Source: CF-46 sp963760735
GTDB lineage: Bacteria > Chloroflexota > Limnocylindria > Limnocylindrales > CSP1-4
Assembly (NCBI GenBank): GCA_963760735.1
Contig: CAVXEB010000007.1
Coordinates: 372,001-436,000, forward strand
Length of the DNA: 64,000 nt
Direction of reading: 5' to 3'
The notes below the pieces were generated by a model, which saw only the letters and a program-made list of their open reading frames with translations, searched no databases and was not told the origin of the DNA. Below are positions 39,760 through 49,570 of the stretch, piece by piece. The number at the start of each line of letters is the position of its first letter. Position 1 is the first letter of the stretch. The position numbers were made by a program, and so were the translations under genes.

Positions 39760-40410
39760 GTGCCCGAGCCGCCCGACCATCCAGCGATTCAGCGTGTCCG
39801 CGATGCCGCCGCCCGGAAGGGCGTGACCCTCGACGTCCGGGTGTTCGACGCCTCGACCCACACGGCCGAGGAGGCCGCCGCGACCGTGGACGCGGAGCTC
39901 GGCCAGATCGTGAAGTCGTTGGTGTTCGTGACGCCGACCGACGATGGCGACCTCGAGCCGCTGCTGTGCCTGGTCAGCGGCCCGAACCGGGTCGATCTCG
40001 CCCGGCTGGCGGCCGTGACCGGCGGGCGCGACGTCCGCCGGGCGACCGCGCGCGAGGCGCAGGAGCTGACCGGCTACTCCATCGGCGGGATCCCGCCGAT
40101 CGGCCACACGCCACCGATCCGGACGATCATGGACCCCGACCTGACCCGGTTCCCCGTCGTGTGGGCGGCAGCCGGCACCCAGACCGCGGTCTTCCCGGTC
40201 CCGCCCGGCACGCTCCGGGTCCTGTCCAACGCGACGGTCGCCCCGATCGTCGAGGAACGGCGCGCGGCGGACCTCGAGGCGGAGGCCCTGGCCCGGTCGG
40301 CCGGGCGCGGCGACACCGGCGGCGGGGTCGATGCGGCCGGCGCGCTGGAGGCCTCGTCCGGTGCCGGCGTCGGCGACGGGGGCACGACGGCGTCGAACGC
40401 CAGGGCGTGA
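39760..40410 (+). CDS. YbaK/EbsC-type aminoacyl-tRNA deacylase-like protein
   Basis: 216 residues from a GTG. The YbaK/ProX fold is seen in DASTHTAEEAAATVDAELGQIVKSLVF, with the Lys that is essential in the family, and later TGYSIGGIPPIGH. Such proteins clear mischarged tRNA (Cys-tRNA-Pro, Ala-tRNA-Pro) or act as standalone editing domains. The last 40 residues are low-complexity Gly/Ala and probably disordered. It overlaps the next gene by four bases. Confidence 0.88.
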   Translation: MPEPPDHPAIQRVRDAAARKGVTLDVRVFDASTHTAEEAAATVDAELGQIVKSLVFVTPTDDGDLEPLLCLVSGPNRVDLARLAAVTGGRDVRRATAREAQELTGYSIGGIPPIGHTPPIRTIMDPDLTRFPVVWAAAGTQTAVFPVPPGTLRVLSNATVAPIVEERRAADLEAEALARSAGRGDTGGGVDAAGALEASSGAGVGDGGTTASNARA

Positions 40411-41018
40411 CGGCCGACACCCCGGGGCACGGCGCCGGTGGCGGTGCCGGACAGCCGCGGGACGCCACGATCGGTTACCCGGGCGGGCTGCGGGCGCGAT
40501 GGCGATGGGCGGGCAGCGGCCGGGGTCCCGCGGTGTTCGCCCTCTCCGAATCAGGTGGCACGCTCGAGGACCTCGGTCCGCTCGTCTCCCCGGAGTTCGA
40601 GCAGCTCTGCCGCGCCGAGCTCCGGGTCGACGGGCCTGCCGGCGCGTGGACGGTCCGCTTCGCATCGGTGATCAGCGACGACCCGGCCGGCCTGGTCTGG
40701 GACGACGCGGGGCTGCTGGTCGTGAAGTACGGCTTCCACACGTACGGGCTGGAGTCGCGCACGGGCCTGCTCCGCTGGTCGCACCGCTCCGCGTCGCCGG
40801 TGATCGCGGTGTTCGGGTCGCCGCGACTGCCGCACCTGATCATCCAGTCGGAGATCGAGACGTTCGCGATCGAGGCCGACGGCACGGTCGGCTGGCGGAT
40901 CGCCCACAGCGACGTCGTCTCGGAGGCTGCCCTGATCAGCGGGCGCCTGGTCCTCACGAGCTATACGGGACAGGCGACGGCGCTCGATCCGGCGACGGGG
41001 CGGCCGGCCCAGGGCTGA
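40407..41018 (+). CDS. Hypothetical protein with beta-propeller-like segments
   Basis: 203 residues from a GTG overlapping the preceding stop. The chain is beta-rich (GLLVVKYGFHTYGLESRTGLL, HLIIQSEIETFAIEADGTVGW, LVLTSYTGQATALDPATG) and looks like three PQQ/WD-type blades, too few for a full propeller. No signal peptide is visible. Function unknown; coupling to the YbaK-like gene is the only contextual clue. Confidence 0.65.
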   Translation: MTADTPGHGAGGGAGQPRDATIGYPGGLRARWRWAGSGRGPAVFALSESGGTLEDLGPLVSPEFEQLCRAELRVDGPAGAWTVRFASVISDDPAGLVWDDAGLLVVKYGFHTYGLESRTGLLRWSHRSASPVIAVFGSPRLPHLIIQSEIETFAIEADGTVGWRIAHSDVVSEAALISGRLVLTSYTGQATALDPATGRPAQG

Positions 41019-41279
41019 GGGCCACCACGGGTGGGCGCGCCGGTCGCCGGGCAGCAAAGGGCCCGAAGGAACCTACCCGCGGCGTGGGCGTTGATGCGAT
41101 CGCTGCCGTTAGCCTGCGCTCGACCCCTCCGGGCTGGGTGGAACGCTATCGTCCGCGCGGCCTGACGGTCAATCCCGGTTGTCCACGAGTTCGGTGGCGG
41201 CGGTCGCGGTTATCCACAGGCTGTCCAGCCGGGCCCGCGGCCGGCCGGGACCTCGGGTCGCGAGGGCTATCATCCGGCC
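41019..41279. other. Intergenic region with two DnaA-box-like sites
   Basis: This 261-base gap holds TTATCCACA at 41210-41218, an exact match to the consensus DnaA box, and TTGTCCACG at 41179-41187, a weaker one. They are 31 bases apart in the same direction. No dnaA, dnaN or AT-rich region is near, so it is more likely a regulatory or chance site than an origin. Confidence 0.3.
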
Positions 41280-42308
41280 GTGACTCCCCTCCTCCTCGGC
41301 GCCGCGGGCGTGCTCGCCCTGGTGCTGGCGGGCCTGCTCCTGCGGACGTTCGGATCGCGCTACCGCGTCGCCCGGCTGCTCGCGACGACGCCGCAGGTGA
41401 CGGTCGCCGAGGCGAACCAGCTGGCCCGGGACGGTCGTCGCGCGTATGTCCGGATCGACGGTCGGATCGATGCCGACGACGAGTTCGAGGGGCCCGACCA
41501 CCAGCCCCTCGTCCTCCGGCGGGTTCGCCTCCAGGCACGCTCCGGCGGTCGGTGGCGGACGTTCGAGGACCAGCGCCAGGTCGTCCCGTTCGCGATCAAC
41601 GAGGGCCTGGACGCGATCGCAGTGGACATGGACGCGCTGGATGCCGGCCTGGTCGTCGTGCCCCGCGAATCGGTCGGGACGGCCGCGGACGTCGCGGACC
41701 GGGTCCCGGACGGGATTGCGCCGGACGCGCCGGTTCGCGCCCGGATCGATCAGATCTCGTCCGTCGAGCACGCGATCGTCCTCGGCTACCCGGTCCTCGG
41801 CGTCGCGGGCGAGGCGACCGGCGACGCGGCCGGCAACGGCCCGCCCGCCCGGATGACGTCCGGGCGATCGAGGCCGCTCGTGCTCACGGTCCTCGAGCCG
41901 GACGAGGCGATGCGGGTCCTCGCGGCCGACGGACGGGGTCGGACCCGTGTCGCGGGCGCCCTGATCGCCCTTGCCGTCGTGCTCGTCCTCGGCTCGGCCG
42001 CCTGGGCCGTCGTCGGCCTCCTCTCGCCGGCGGCCGCGATGCTCGTTCCGGGCATGGACGGGCTGGTCGCGACCGCCCTCGGGGCCAGCCCGGAAACCAC
42101 GCCCGAGCCGGGTGGCGACCCTCGGAGCAACGGGCAGGGGCCGGGCCTCGTCGGAGCGCCCGGGCTGGCGATCCTCGGCGTCGCGACGATCGCGATCCTG
42201 GCGATCGTCGTGACCACGGTGTACGTCCGCCTGACCGCGTCAACGCGCGGCTCCGGCACCGCCGAGCCGCCGGATTCGAGCACGAATCGAGCTCGCCGAG
42301 GGAGCTGA
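41280..42308 (+). CDS. Membrane protein with GIDE-like domain
   Basis: 342 residues from a GTG. A helix opens the chain (about 4-22), a soluble domain fills about 30-190, and two more helices lie at about 218-245 and 288-312. The soluble part (AYVRIDGRIDADDEFEGPDHQPLVLRRVRLQ ... VEHAIVLGYPVLGVAGE, given here as separate stretches) resembles the GIDE domain of mitochondrial MUL1-like proteins and their bacterial relatives. No RING domain is present. Role unknown. Confidence 0.6.
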   Translation: MTPLLLGAAGVLALVLAGLLLRTFGSRYRVARLLATTPQVTVAEANQLARDGRRAYVRIDGRIDADDEFEGPDHQPLVLRRVRLQARSGGRWRTFEDQRQVVPFAINEGLDAIAVDMDALDAGLVVVPRESVGTAADVADRVPDGIAPDAPVRARIDQISSVEHAIVLGYPVLGVAGEATGDAAGNGPPARMTSGRSRPLVLTVLEPDEAMRVLAADGRGRTRVAGALIALAVVLVLGSAAWAVVGLLSPAAAMLVPGMDGLVATALGASPETTPEPGGDPRSNGQGPGLVGAPGLAILGVATIAILAIVVTTVYVRLTASTRGSGTAEPPDSSTNRARRGS

Positions 42309-42334
42309 ATCGGCGCCGAAGGACTTTCGTCCTA

Positions 42335-42362
42335 TTGGCAAGAAGTGTGAGATTGGTAGGCT
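42335..42362 (+). promoter_or_regulatory. Candidate sigma-70-like promoter for the HTH-GAF-GGDEF gene
   Basis: TTGGCA at 42335-42340, 16 bases, then TAGGCT at 42357-42362. The local sequence is richer in A and T than its surroundings. Transcription would begin near 42369, only a few bases before the TTG at 42376 or about 30 before the GTG at 42400. Confidence 0.35.
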
Positions 42363-42375
42363 CCGGCGCGTCGAG

Positions 42376-45375
42376 TTGACATTTCCTCACGAGTCTTCCG
42401 TGCCGAGCGCTCCTCTCACCCGTCCGATCGACGCGACCCTCTCGGTGACCAAGGCCGCCCGGATGCTGGGCGTCCACCCGAACACGGTCCGGGCATGGAG
42501 CGACGCCGGACGGATCCGCTACTACCGGATCAACCCCCGGGGCGATCGGCGCTACCGGCTGGGCGATCTGCAGCGCTTCCTCGCGGCCGCGGAGAACAGC
42601 CCCGACACCGGCCCCGGCATCGCCGTCTCGACCCCGATCATCGGCCGGCGTGGCGTCGCCATCGCCGCCGCCGCCGACCGGAACCATGACGGCCGGACCA
42701 TCCCCACCGACCGCGAACGCCTGCGCCGGCGAGCCGACCTCGCGACGATCGGCGCGCTCGCCCGGATCGCGGGCGATCCGGAGACCCTCGACGAGGTCCT
42801 CCGCAAGGCGGTCCTCGTCACCCTCGAGCGCGGCGGCTTCCGGACCGTCACGATCCACGAGCTCCGGAACCAACGCCTCGTCGCCCGCGCGACGACCGCG
42901 CCGTCCTCCGCCCGCCTCCCGGATCTGCCCCGCACCTTCGGCGCGATGGGCGCGGCCCTCGACCGGGCGGCATCGGCCGATCCGGGACCCGTCGCCGGCG
43001 ACGGGTTCGGTGGCATCGGCGACGGTGTCGGCGGGATCCGCGAGGTCTCGATCGCGATCCCCGGGGCCGATGCGCCGTGGGGCGTCCTCACGATCGTCGC
43101 CGATCCCGACGGTGACCAGACCGCGATCGACCCCGACCTGCTCGTCGAGCTCGCCGCCGTGATGGGGGTCATCGTCGAGGCCGCCGTCCGGACCGACGAG
43201 GCGGCCCACCGCCTCCATCGGGCCGACGCCCTCCGGCGTGTCGCCGGCGACATCGGCAGCCGGCTCGACCTGGACCGGATCCTCGCCGGCCTCGTCGACC
43301 ACGCGATGGTCCTGTTCAACGGCGACCGGGCCGCGGTGTTCCTCCGCTCGCCCGACGGCCGGGCGACCGCCGAGGTCAGCCGCGGCCTGTCATCCCGCTA
43401 CCTCGATGCCGTGGTCGACTTCCCGACGCGCTCCCTGCCGTCGATCGCCGCCGCTGCTCGGCGGCCGCTCTACGCGACGGGCTACCGCAACGACCCTCGG
43501 GCGGCCGATGTCCGCGCGGCCGTCGTCCAGGAGGGGTTCGACACGCTGTGCACGGCGCCCCTGCTCGACCACGACGAGCTGCTGGGCCTCCTGAACGTCT
43601 ACCACGACAGTCCCCATGAATGGACCACCGACGAGCTCGACACGATGGCCGCGCTCGCCGAGCAGGCCGCCGTCGCGATCAAGAACGCCCAGAACTACGA
43701 GCAGATGGCCTCGTGGGCGGCCCAGCTCCAGTCGATCCAGCAGCTCGGCGCTCGACTGGCCCGGCTGGCCGACGAGCGCGAGATCGGCAACGCGATCGCG
43801 ACCGAGCTCCGCCAGCTGATCGACTACCACAACGTCCGGGTCTATCGCCTGCACGGCCTCGATTTGATCCCGGTCGCGATGCTCGGCCAGATCGGCGAGT
43901 ACGTCGACGAGACCATCGAGCAGCTCGAGGTCAGGTTCGGCGAAGGCATCACGGGCTGGGTCGCCGAGCATCGCCTCGCCCAGAGCCTGCCGGACGCCGC
44001 CGCCGATCCCCGGGCGAACACGATCCCGGGCACCGAGGACGACATGGACGAGTCCATGCTCCTCGCCCCGATGATCTACGAGGACCAGGTCCTCGGCGTC
44101 CTCGTCCTCTCGAAGCTCGGGCTCCACCAGTTCGCGGACGACGACCTGCGGCTGCTCGTGATCTACGCGAGCTTCGCCGCCCAGGCCTTCGCCAACGCCG
44201 AGGCCACGAGCCTCCTCCGCGCGCAGTCCGACGCCCTCGGCCGGCAGCTCGCGAACCAGCGGGCCCTGCTGGCGCTGACCGAGTCGATCCTCACGACGCT
44301 CGAGCCCCAGGCGATCCTCGACCAGGTCTCCGAGCGGCTGTCCGAGCTCGTCGGCTACGACAACCTCTCGATCGAGGTCCTCGACCGGATGAGCGGCCTC
44401 CTCCGACCGCTGACCGCCAAGGGCGTCCACGCAGCCGAGTACCTCGAGCCGTGGCTGCCCGGCGAGGAGGGCCTCGCAACGTGGGTCGTGGCGAACAACG
44501 AGCCGGCCCTCGTCAGTGACGAGGCGGCCGACCCCCGGGTCAACCAGTTCCGCGACACCGGGCCGCTCGACGGCAGCCTGATCTGCGTCCCGCTCCGCGG
44601 CCGGGACGGCGCCACGGGCGTTCTCACGCTGGAGCGCCTCGGCCGCGACCAGCGCTACAGCGAGGAGGAGTTCGAGCTGGTCCAGCTCTTCGCTGCCCAG
44701 GTTTCGATCGCACTCCAGAACGCCGAGGTCCACCGCGCGGTCGAGATCCGCGCCCAGACGGACGACCTCACGGGCCTCCTGAACCACGGGACGTTCCAGA
44801 GCTGGCTCGCCCGCGACGCGCTGGCCCACGAGCCGTTCAGCCTGATCATGCTCGACATGGACGACTTCAAGGGCGTGAACGATCGCCTCGGTCACCAGGC
44901 CGGCGACCGGCTGCTCGCCGAGATTGCCCGCGCCCTCGTGGCGGCCGGGCGGGACAGCGACCGGGTCTTCCGCTACGGCGGTGACGAGTTCGCCCTGATC
45001 CTGCCGGGTGCCGAAGCGGCAGCCGCCCTCGGCGTCGCGGAGCGCGTCCGCGGGGCGGTCCAGGAGATCGGTGGCCGGGGCTCCGCCTGGGACGAGGCGG
45101 GCCTCGCGGTCAGCGTCTCGGTCGGGCTGGCGACGTTCCCGCGCGACGGCGTGACGGCCGAGGAGATCCTGCTGGCCGCCGACCGGGCATGCTTCGTCGC
45201 CAAGCGGACGGGCCACGGCCTGATCGCGACGGCCGACGAGGGTCTCGCGATCGCCCGCGACTTCTCGTTCAAGTCGCCGACGCCGATCGACGTGGCGGAT
45301 CCGATGATCTCGGCCGCCCGGCCGCCGCTCGCGACGGAGCGGCTGCCGGTCGACCCGCTCCCGACCGAGCCGTAA
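42376..45375 (+). CDS. HTH-GAF(x4)-GGDEF protein, putative DNA-binding diguanylate cyclase
   Basis: 999 residues if the TTG at 42376 is used; a GTG at 42400 would shorten it by eight. A MerR/excisionase-like HTH lies at about 20-68 (SVTKAARMLGVHPNTVRAWS). Four GAF-like regions follow at about 120-270, 280-445, 455-620 and 640-800. The GGDEF domain (about 800-965) has RYGGDEFALILPG intact, and the inhibitory I-site RxxD (RDSD) sits five residues before it. It should make c-di-GMP and bind its product. No EAL domain or membrane helix is present. Fusion of a DNA-binding domain with a cyclase is uncommon. Confidence 0.9.
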   Translation: MTFPHESSVPSAPLTRPIDATLSVTKAARMLGVHPNTVRAWSDAGRIRYYRINPRGDRRYRLGDLQRFLAAAENSPDTGPGIAVSTPIIGRRGVAIAAAADRNHDGRTIPTDRERLRRRADLATIGALARIAGDPETLDEVLRKAVLVTLERGGFRTVTIHELRNQRLVARATTAPSSARLPDLPRTFGAMGAALDRAASADPGPVAGDGFGGIGDGVGGIREVSIAIPGADAPWGVLTIVADPDGDQTAIDPDLLVELAAVMGVIVEAAVRTDEAAHRLHRADALRRVAGDIGSRLDLDRILAGLVDHAMVLFNGDRAAVFLRSPDGRATAEVSRGLSSRYLDAVVDFPTRSLPSIAAAARRPLYATGYRNDPRAADVRAAVVQEGFDTLCTAPLLDHDELLGLLNVYHDSPHEWTTDELDTMAALAEQAAVAIKNAQNYEQMASWAAQLQSIQQLGARLARLADEREIGNAIATELRQLIDYHNVRVYRLHGLDLIPVAMLGQIGEYVDETIEQLEVRFGEGITGWVAEHRLAQSLPDAAADPRANTIPGTEDDMDESMLLAPMIYEDQVLGVLVLSKLGLHQFADDDLRLLVIYASFAAQAFANAEATSLLRAQSDALGRQLANQRALLALTESILTTLEPQAILDQVSERLSELVGYDNLSIEVLDRMSGLLRPLTAKGVHAAEYLEPWLPGEEGLATWVVANNEPALVSDEAADPRVNQFRDTGPLDGSLICVPLRGRDGATGVLTLERLGRDQRYSEEEFELVQLFAAQVSIALQNAEVHRAVEIRAQTDDLTGLLNHGTFQSWLARDALAHEPFSLIMLDMDDFKGVNDRLGHQAGDRLLAEIARALVAAGRDSDRVFRYGGDEFALILPGAEAAAALGVAERVRGAVQEIGGRGSAWDEAGLAVSVSVGLATFPRDGVTAEEILLAADRACFVAKRTGHGLIATADEGLAIARDFSFKSPTPIDVADPMISAARPPLATERLPVDPLPTEP

Positions 45376-45410
45376 CCGGCGGCCCCGTCCGGCCGTCCCA
45401 CCGCCGACCG

Positions 45411-45950
45411 ATGGCCGTCGACCTCTTCTCCCGCCGCATCCCCCGCTTGAGCGCGCGCCCGCGCGAGCTCGTGGCCGCTGCCGGGTTCCTCGTCCTCGCC
45501 GCGGTGGTCGCCGGCTGCCTGCCGCCTCGCGCCGGGACCGGCAGCGGCTCCCCCGGCGCCGCGCCCGCCACGGCGAGCGTCGCGCCGGTGCCCAGCGGCC
45601 CGACGCCGCGCCCCTCCTACATCGCGCCGACGCCCACGCCGGGGCCCACGTTCCTCGTCTACACCGTGGCCCGCGGCGACAGCCTGAACTCGATCGCGCA
45701 CCGATACGGGACCACGGCGAGGAGCATCGCCTTCTGGAACCGCGCGACCTATCCGAGCCTGGATCCCGAGTCGTCGAAGTACCGGCCGAACCTGCTCCAG
45801 CTGGGCTGGACACTCCTCGTGATCCCGAACGTCGAGTTCGACGAGCAGACGCTCCCCGAGCCGAGCGAGCTCCAGGGCGAGCTGCCGTCGCCGACGCCGA
45901 CGGACGGCGAGATCCAGTACGAGGACGACCCCTCGCCCAGCGGATCCTGA
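45411..45950 (+). CDS. LysM-domain lipoprotein
   Basis: 179 residues. A signal peptide with lipobox VVAGC (Cys near 36) is followed by a Pro/Ser/Thr linker. One LysM domain lies at about 83-140 (YTVARGDSLNSIAHRYGTTARSI ... LQLGWTLLVIP, two separate parts), which binds peptidoglycan or chitin. The C-terminal tail is acidic and Pro-rich. It follows the GGDEF gene by 35 bases and may share its transcript. Confidence 0.87.
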   Translation: MAVDLFSRRIPRLSARPRELVAAAGFLVLAAVVAGCLPPRAGTGSGSPGAAPATASVAPVPSGPTPRPSYIAPTPTPGPTFLVYTVARGDSLNSIAHRYGTTARSIAFWNRATYPSLDPESSKYRPNLLQLGWTLLVIPNVEFDEQTLPEPSELQGELPSPTPTDGEIQYEDDPSPSGS

Positions 45951-45983
45951 CCTCGCCCAGGCTTGAGTCGCGGTTGCGACGCG

Positions 45984-46740
<757 letters not shown>

Positions 46741-46744
<4 letters not shown>

Positions 46745-47619
46745 CGGCTCCCGGACGCCGAGAGCCGAGAGCGGTCGCGGGCGACGAGCCAATCAGTCAG
46801 GCGTGCCAGGGGGATCGTTGCGATCAGGAAGACCAGGGCGGTTGCCAGGTACGGCGTGAAGTTGAACGACCCGGCCTGACGGATCTGCGACTGTCGGAAG
46901 ATCTCGACGACCCCGATGAACGACACGAGCGCCGTGTCCTTCTGCAGCCCGATGAAGTCGTTGAGCAATGGGGGAATGACTCGCCGGATCGCCTGCGGAA
47001 TGACGACGTGACGCAGCGTCCGCCAGCGCGACAGGCCGAGCGAACGCGCCGCCGCGCTCTGGGACGGGTGCACGGATTCGATCCCCGCCCGGTACACCTC
47101 GGACACGTAGGCCGAATAGAGCAGGGTCAGCGCGACGACTCCCCAGAAGAACGGGTCGTTCGGGAGTCCCTCGATCCGGAGGGACGGGATGCCCAGCCCG
47201 AGGATGAAGATCACGAGAACCCCGGGCAACGCCCGGAAGAGGTCAACGTAGATCGTCGTCAGCAGCCGGATCGGGAAGAACACCGGGCCCGGGAGACCGC
47301 GCAGGATCGCGATCAGCAGGGCGAAGACGAGGATCAGGGCCTCCGCGATCAGGAACAGGCGGACGTTCACGAGGAACGCCGCGGCGATCAGGGGCAGGGA
47401 CGCCACGAAGACCTTGCCGTTGAGGAACTTGTCCTGGAACGCCGGCCAGCCGGGGGCGTTGACGATGATCGCCGTCAGGACGACCAGGACGACGATCGTC
47501 GATGTCGCCGCGATCGCGATCGCGCGGCCGCCGCCGGCGCCGATCCCCAGCCTCGATCGAGGACGGCGGGTAACGGGATCCGTTGGATCCTGGCCGCCGT
47601 CGAGCCCGAGACCCGACAT
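46741..47619 (-). CDS. Polar amino acid ABC transporter permease (HisM/GlnP family)
   Basis: 292 residues. A long N-terminus leads to helices at about 35-58, 75-110, 130-155, 160-180 and 255-280. The coupling loop is RAGIESVHPSQSAAARSLGLSRWRTLRHVVIP in pieces (RAGIESVHPSQ, AARSLGLSRW), the EAA motif of this family. Its stop overlaps the ATPase start (ATGA). It forms the membrane channel for the substrate bound by the lipoprotein encoded upstream. Confidence 0.92.
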
Positions 47620-47656
47620 CAGGGCGGCATGCTTCGACCGACGGTCGGGGCTGAGC

Positions 47657-48622
47657 CTACGGCTGGAGCTCGGGCACCGGGTTCGTCTTGTCGGGCAGCC
47701 ACTTGTCGCGGAGCTGGTCCAGCGTGCCGGCCGTCTTCAGCGCCGCGATCGCGCCGTTGAGGCAGCTCGTCAGGGCGCTGCCCTTGTCTAGCAGCAGGCT
47801 GAAGTGCTCCGGTGCGCCGCCGGCCGCCGTTCCGAGCTGGCCCGCGATCGCCGTGTCCGGCGCCTGGATCGTCGTGAGGAAGTACGCCGTCGGCAGGTCC
47901 ACGACCATCCCGTCGATCTGCTTGGCTTCGAGGGCCTGGATGGCGGCGTCGTTGGAGTCGTAGACGGATGCCTCGGTCGTCGGCTTGATCACGTTCTGGA
48001 TCGCCGCGAGGCTCGTCGTCCCAACCTGCGCGCCGAGCTTCGAGTCCTTCAGGCCGGCCACGCTCGTCACCTTCGCGAACGGGCTGTCCTTGCGGACCAC
48101 CACCGTCTGATTGAACTCGTAGTAGCCGTCGGTCAGGTCGTTCGACTGGGCCCGCTCGGGCGTGAAGGAGACCTGGTTGATGTCGAAGTCGAAGGCCTTC
48201 GGTCCGGGCGCGATCGCGTTGTTGAACGGCGCCACCACCCACGTGACATCGGTCTTCGCGAAGCCGAGCTGATCGGCGATCGCATAGGCGACCGCGCTCT
48301 CGAAGCCCTCTCCGGTCGTCGGATCCCCCTGATCCTTGTCCCACGGGGCCGTGTTGCCGGCCGGACTGCTCGCGTAGTACGGCGGATAGGCGGGGTTGTC
48401 GGTCCCGACCGTGAGCTTGCCCGCGGTCTTCAGCGTCAGGCTGTCCTTCGCGCAGGCGACGGCGCTCGGGCTCGGGGCGCTGCTCGCCTCGGCCGACGGC
48501 AGCGCCGACGGGGCACTCACCGACGGGGCGGCCGAGCTCGGCTGAGGGGTTGCTCCGGAGGAGCACCCGACGACCGCAAGACCGGCGAGCAAGACGACGA
48601 AACCGGACCGGACGCCACGCAT
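47657..48622 (-). CDS. Amino acid ABC transporter substrate-binding lipoprotein
   Basis: 321 residues. A signal with lipobox AVVGC (Cys about 20) and a Ser/Ala/Pro linker precede an SBP_bac_3 domain (LTVGTDNPAYPPYY, GFESAVAYAIADQLGF, DFDINQVSFTPERAQ). The family binds polar amino acids. An extra disulfide is possible between Cys in VACAKDSL and LTSCLNGA. It is the first gene of a three-gene import operon. Confidence 0.92.
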   Translation of the reverse strand: MRGVRSGFVVLLAGLAVVGCSSGATPQPSSAAPSVSAPSALPSAEASSAPSPSAVACAKDSLTLKTAGKLTVGTDNPAYPPYYASSPAGNTAPWDKDQGDPTTGEGFESAVAYAIADQLGFAKTDVTWVVAPFNNAIAPGPKAFDFDINQVSFTPERAQSNDLTDGYYEFNQTVVVRKDSPFAKVTSVAGLKDSKLGAQVGTTSLAAIQNVIKPTTEASVYDSNDAAIQALEAKQIDGMVVDLPTAYFLTTIQAPDTAIAGQLGTAAGGAPEHFSLLLDKGSALTSCLNGAIAALKTAGTLDQLRDKWLPDKTNPVPELQP

Positions 48623-48722
48623 CGTGAGAACCTCGTGCTCGGGCAAACGCCCGCGGAGTGTAGCCGACCGCGGACGGATGCCGCCGACGAGGTGCCGATC
48701 AAACGACGTGGGCGGGGCCGGA

Positions 48723-49553
48723 TCAGCGCCGGATCGTAACGCCCTGGTCCTCGACCAACCCGAGCAGATCCGCCGCGCTCGCCAGGCTGGCCGCGACGCA
48801 GATCCGCCCGTAGGAGTCCTCGTAGACGAGGGGCTCTCCGGCTTCGACCTCCCCGAACGTTCCCTGCCAGGGCACGTCGACGAGCTGTCCCGGACCCCCG
48901 GACCAGCCCGCGATGTCCAGCCGGAGCCGGTCGCCCGGCCGGAGCGGGCCGACCGCTGCCTCGAGGTCGGCCCGCAGACCGGCGAGCTTGACGTTGCCGA
49001 ACGTGTCGACGTACACGACAGTGGATCGGAGGGCGCCGTCCTCACGCATTGGATCGGCGATCGGCGACGGCACGAGGCGCGCGGGGTCGAGGGCCGGCCC
49101 GAGGTCGTGGATCCGGGCGCCGAGGGACAGATGCGCCGCGGCCGGGGCGAAGATGTCGCGACCGTGAAAGCTGGTGCTGACCACGGGCAGGCGGTACGCC
49201 TCGGCTTCGAGGACGTGCACCCGGTCGATGCCGCCGATACGGCCGGCAGCCGCAACGAGGAGCCCGTTGTCGGGACCGACGAGGACGTCGCCCCGGGTCG
49301 TGGCGATCGCGACCGGCAGCCGCGCGGTGCCGACACCCGGGTCCACCACCGCGACATGCTGCCCGATCGGCATCCATGGGAGGGCGCACCAGAGGATGAG
49401 CGCCCCGTCGCGAATGGCGTACTTGTGGACGTCGTGGCTGATGTCGATGATCCGGGCGTCCGGCGCGATCCCGAGGATCACCCCGTGGAGGATCCCGGCG
49501 CTCGGATCGCGCGCCCCGAAGTCGGTCAGCAGGGTGATCAGCGGCTGGGCCAT
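48723..49553 (-). CDS. SAM hydrolase (S-adenosyl-L-methionine hydroxide adenosyltransferase, DUF62)
   Basis: 276 residues. Starts with ITLLTDFGARDPSAGILHGVI, the substrate motif of the fluorinase/DUF62 family, followed by DISHDV and VVDPGVGT. The second domain contains YVDTFGNVKL. Members hydrolyse SAM to adenosine and methionine; the fluorinase-specific loop is not apparent. The gene borders the phage-derived segment. Confidence 0.9.
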   Translation of the reverse strand: MAQPLITLLTDFGARDPSAGILHGVILGIAPDARIIDISHDVHKYAIRDGALILWCALPWMPIGQHVAVVDPGVGTARLPVAIATTRGDVLVGPDNGLLVAAAGRIGGIDRVHVLEAEAYRLPVVSTSFHGRDIFAPAAAHLSLGARIHDLGPALDPARLVPSPIADPMREDGALRSTVVYVDTFGNVKLAGLRADLEAAVGPLRPGDRLRLDIAGWSGGPGQLVDVPWQGTFGEVEAGEPLVYEDSYGRICVAASLASAADLLGLVEDQGVTIRR

Positions 49554-49570
49554 CCGGAGCGATCCTACGG

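Noticed and set aside
42376..42381. TTGACA as a -35 box for the GGDEF gene
   Set aside because: A promoter there would place the start point inside the coding region after the HTH begins; TTGGCA/TAGGCT upstream fits better.
48723..49553. Fluorinase or chlorinase instead of SAM hydrolase
   Set aside because: The halide-site loop typical of fluorinase was not recognised; hydroxide-type activity is the family default.
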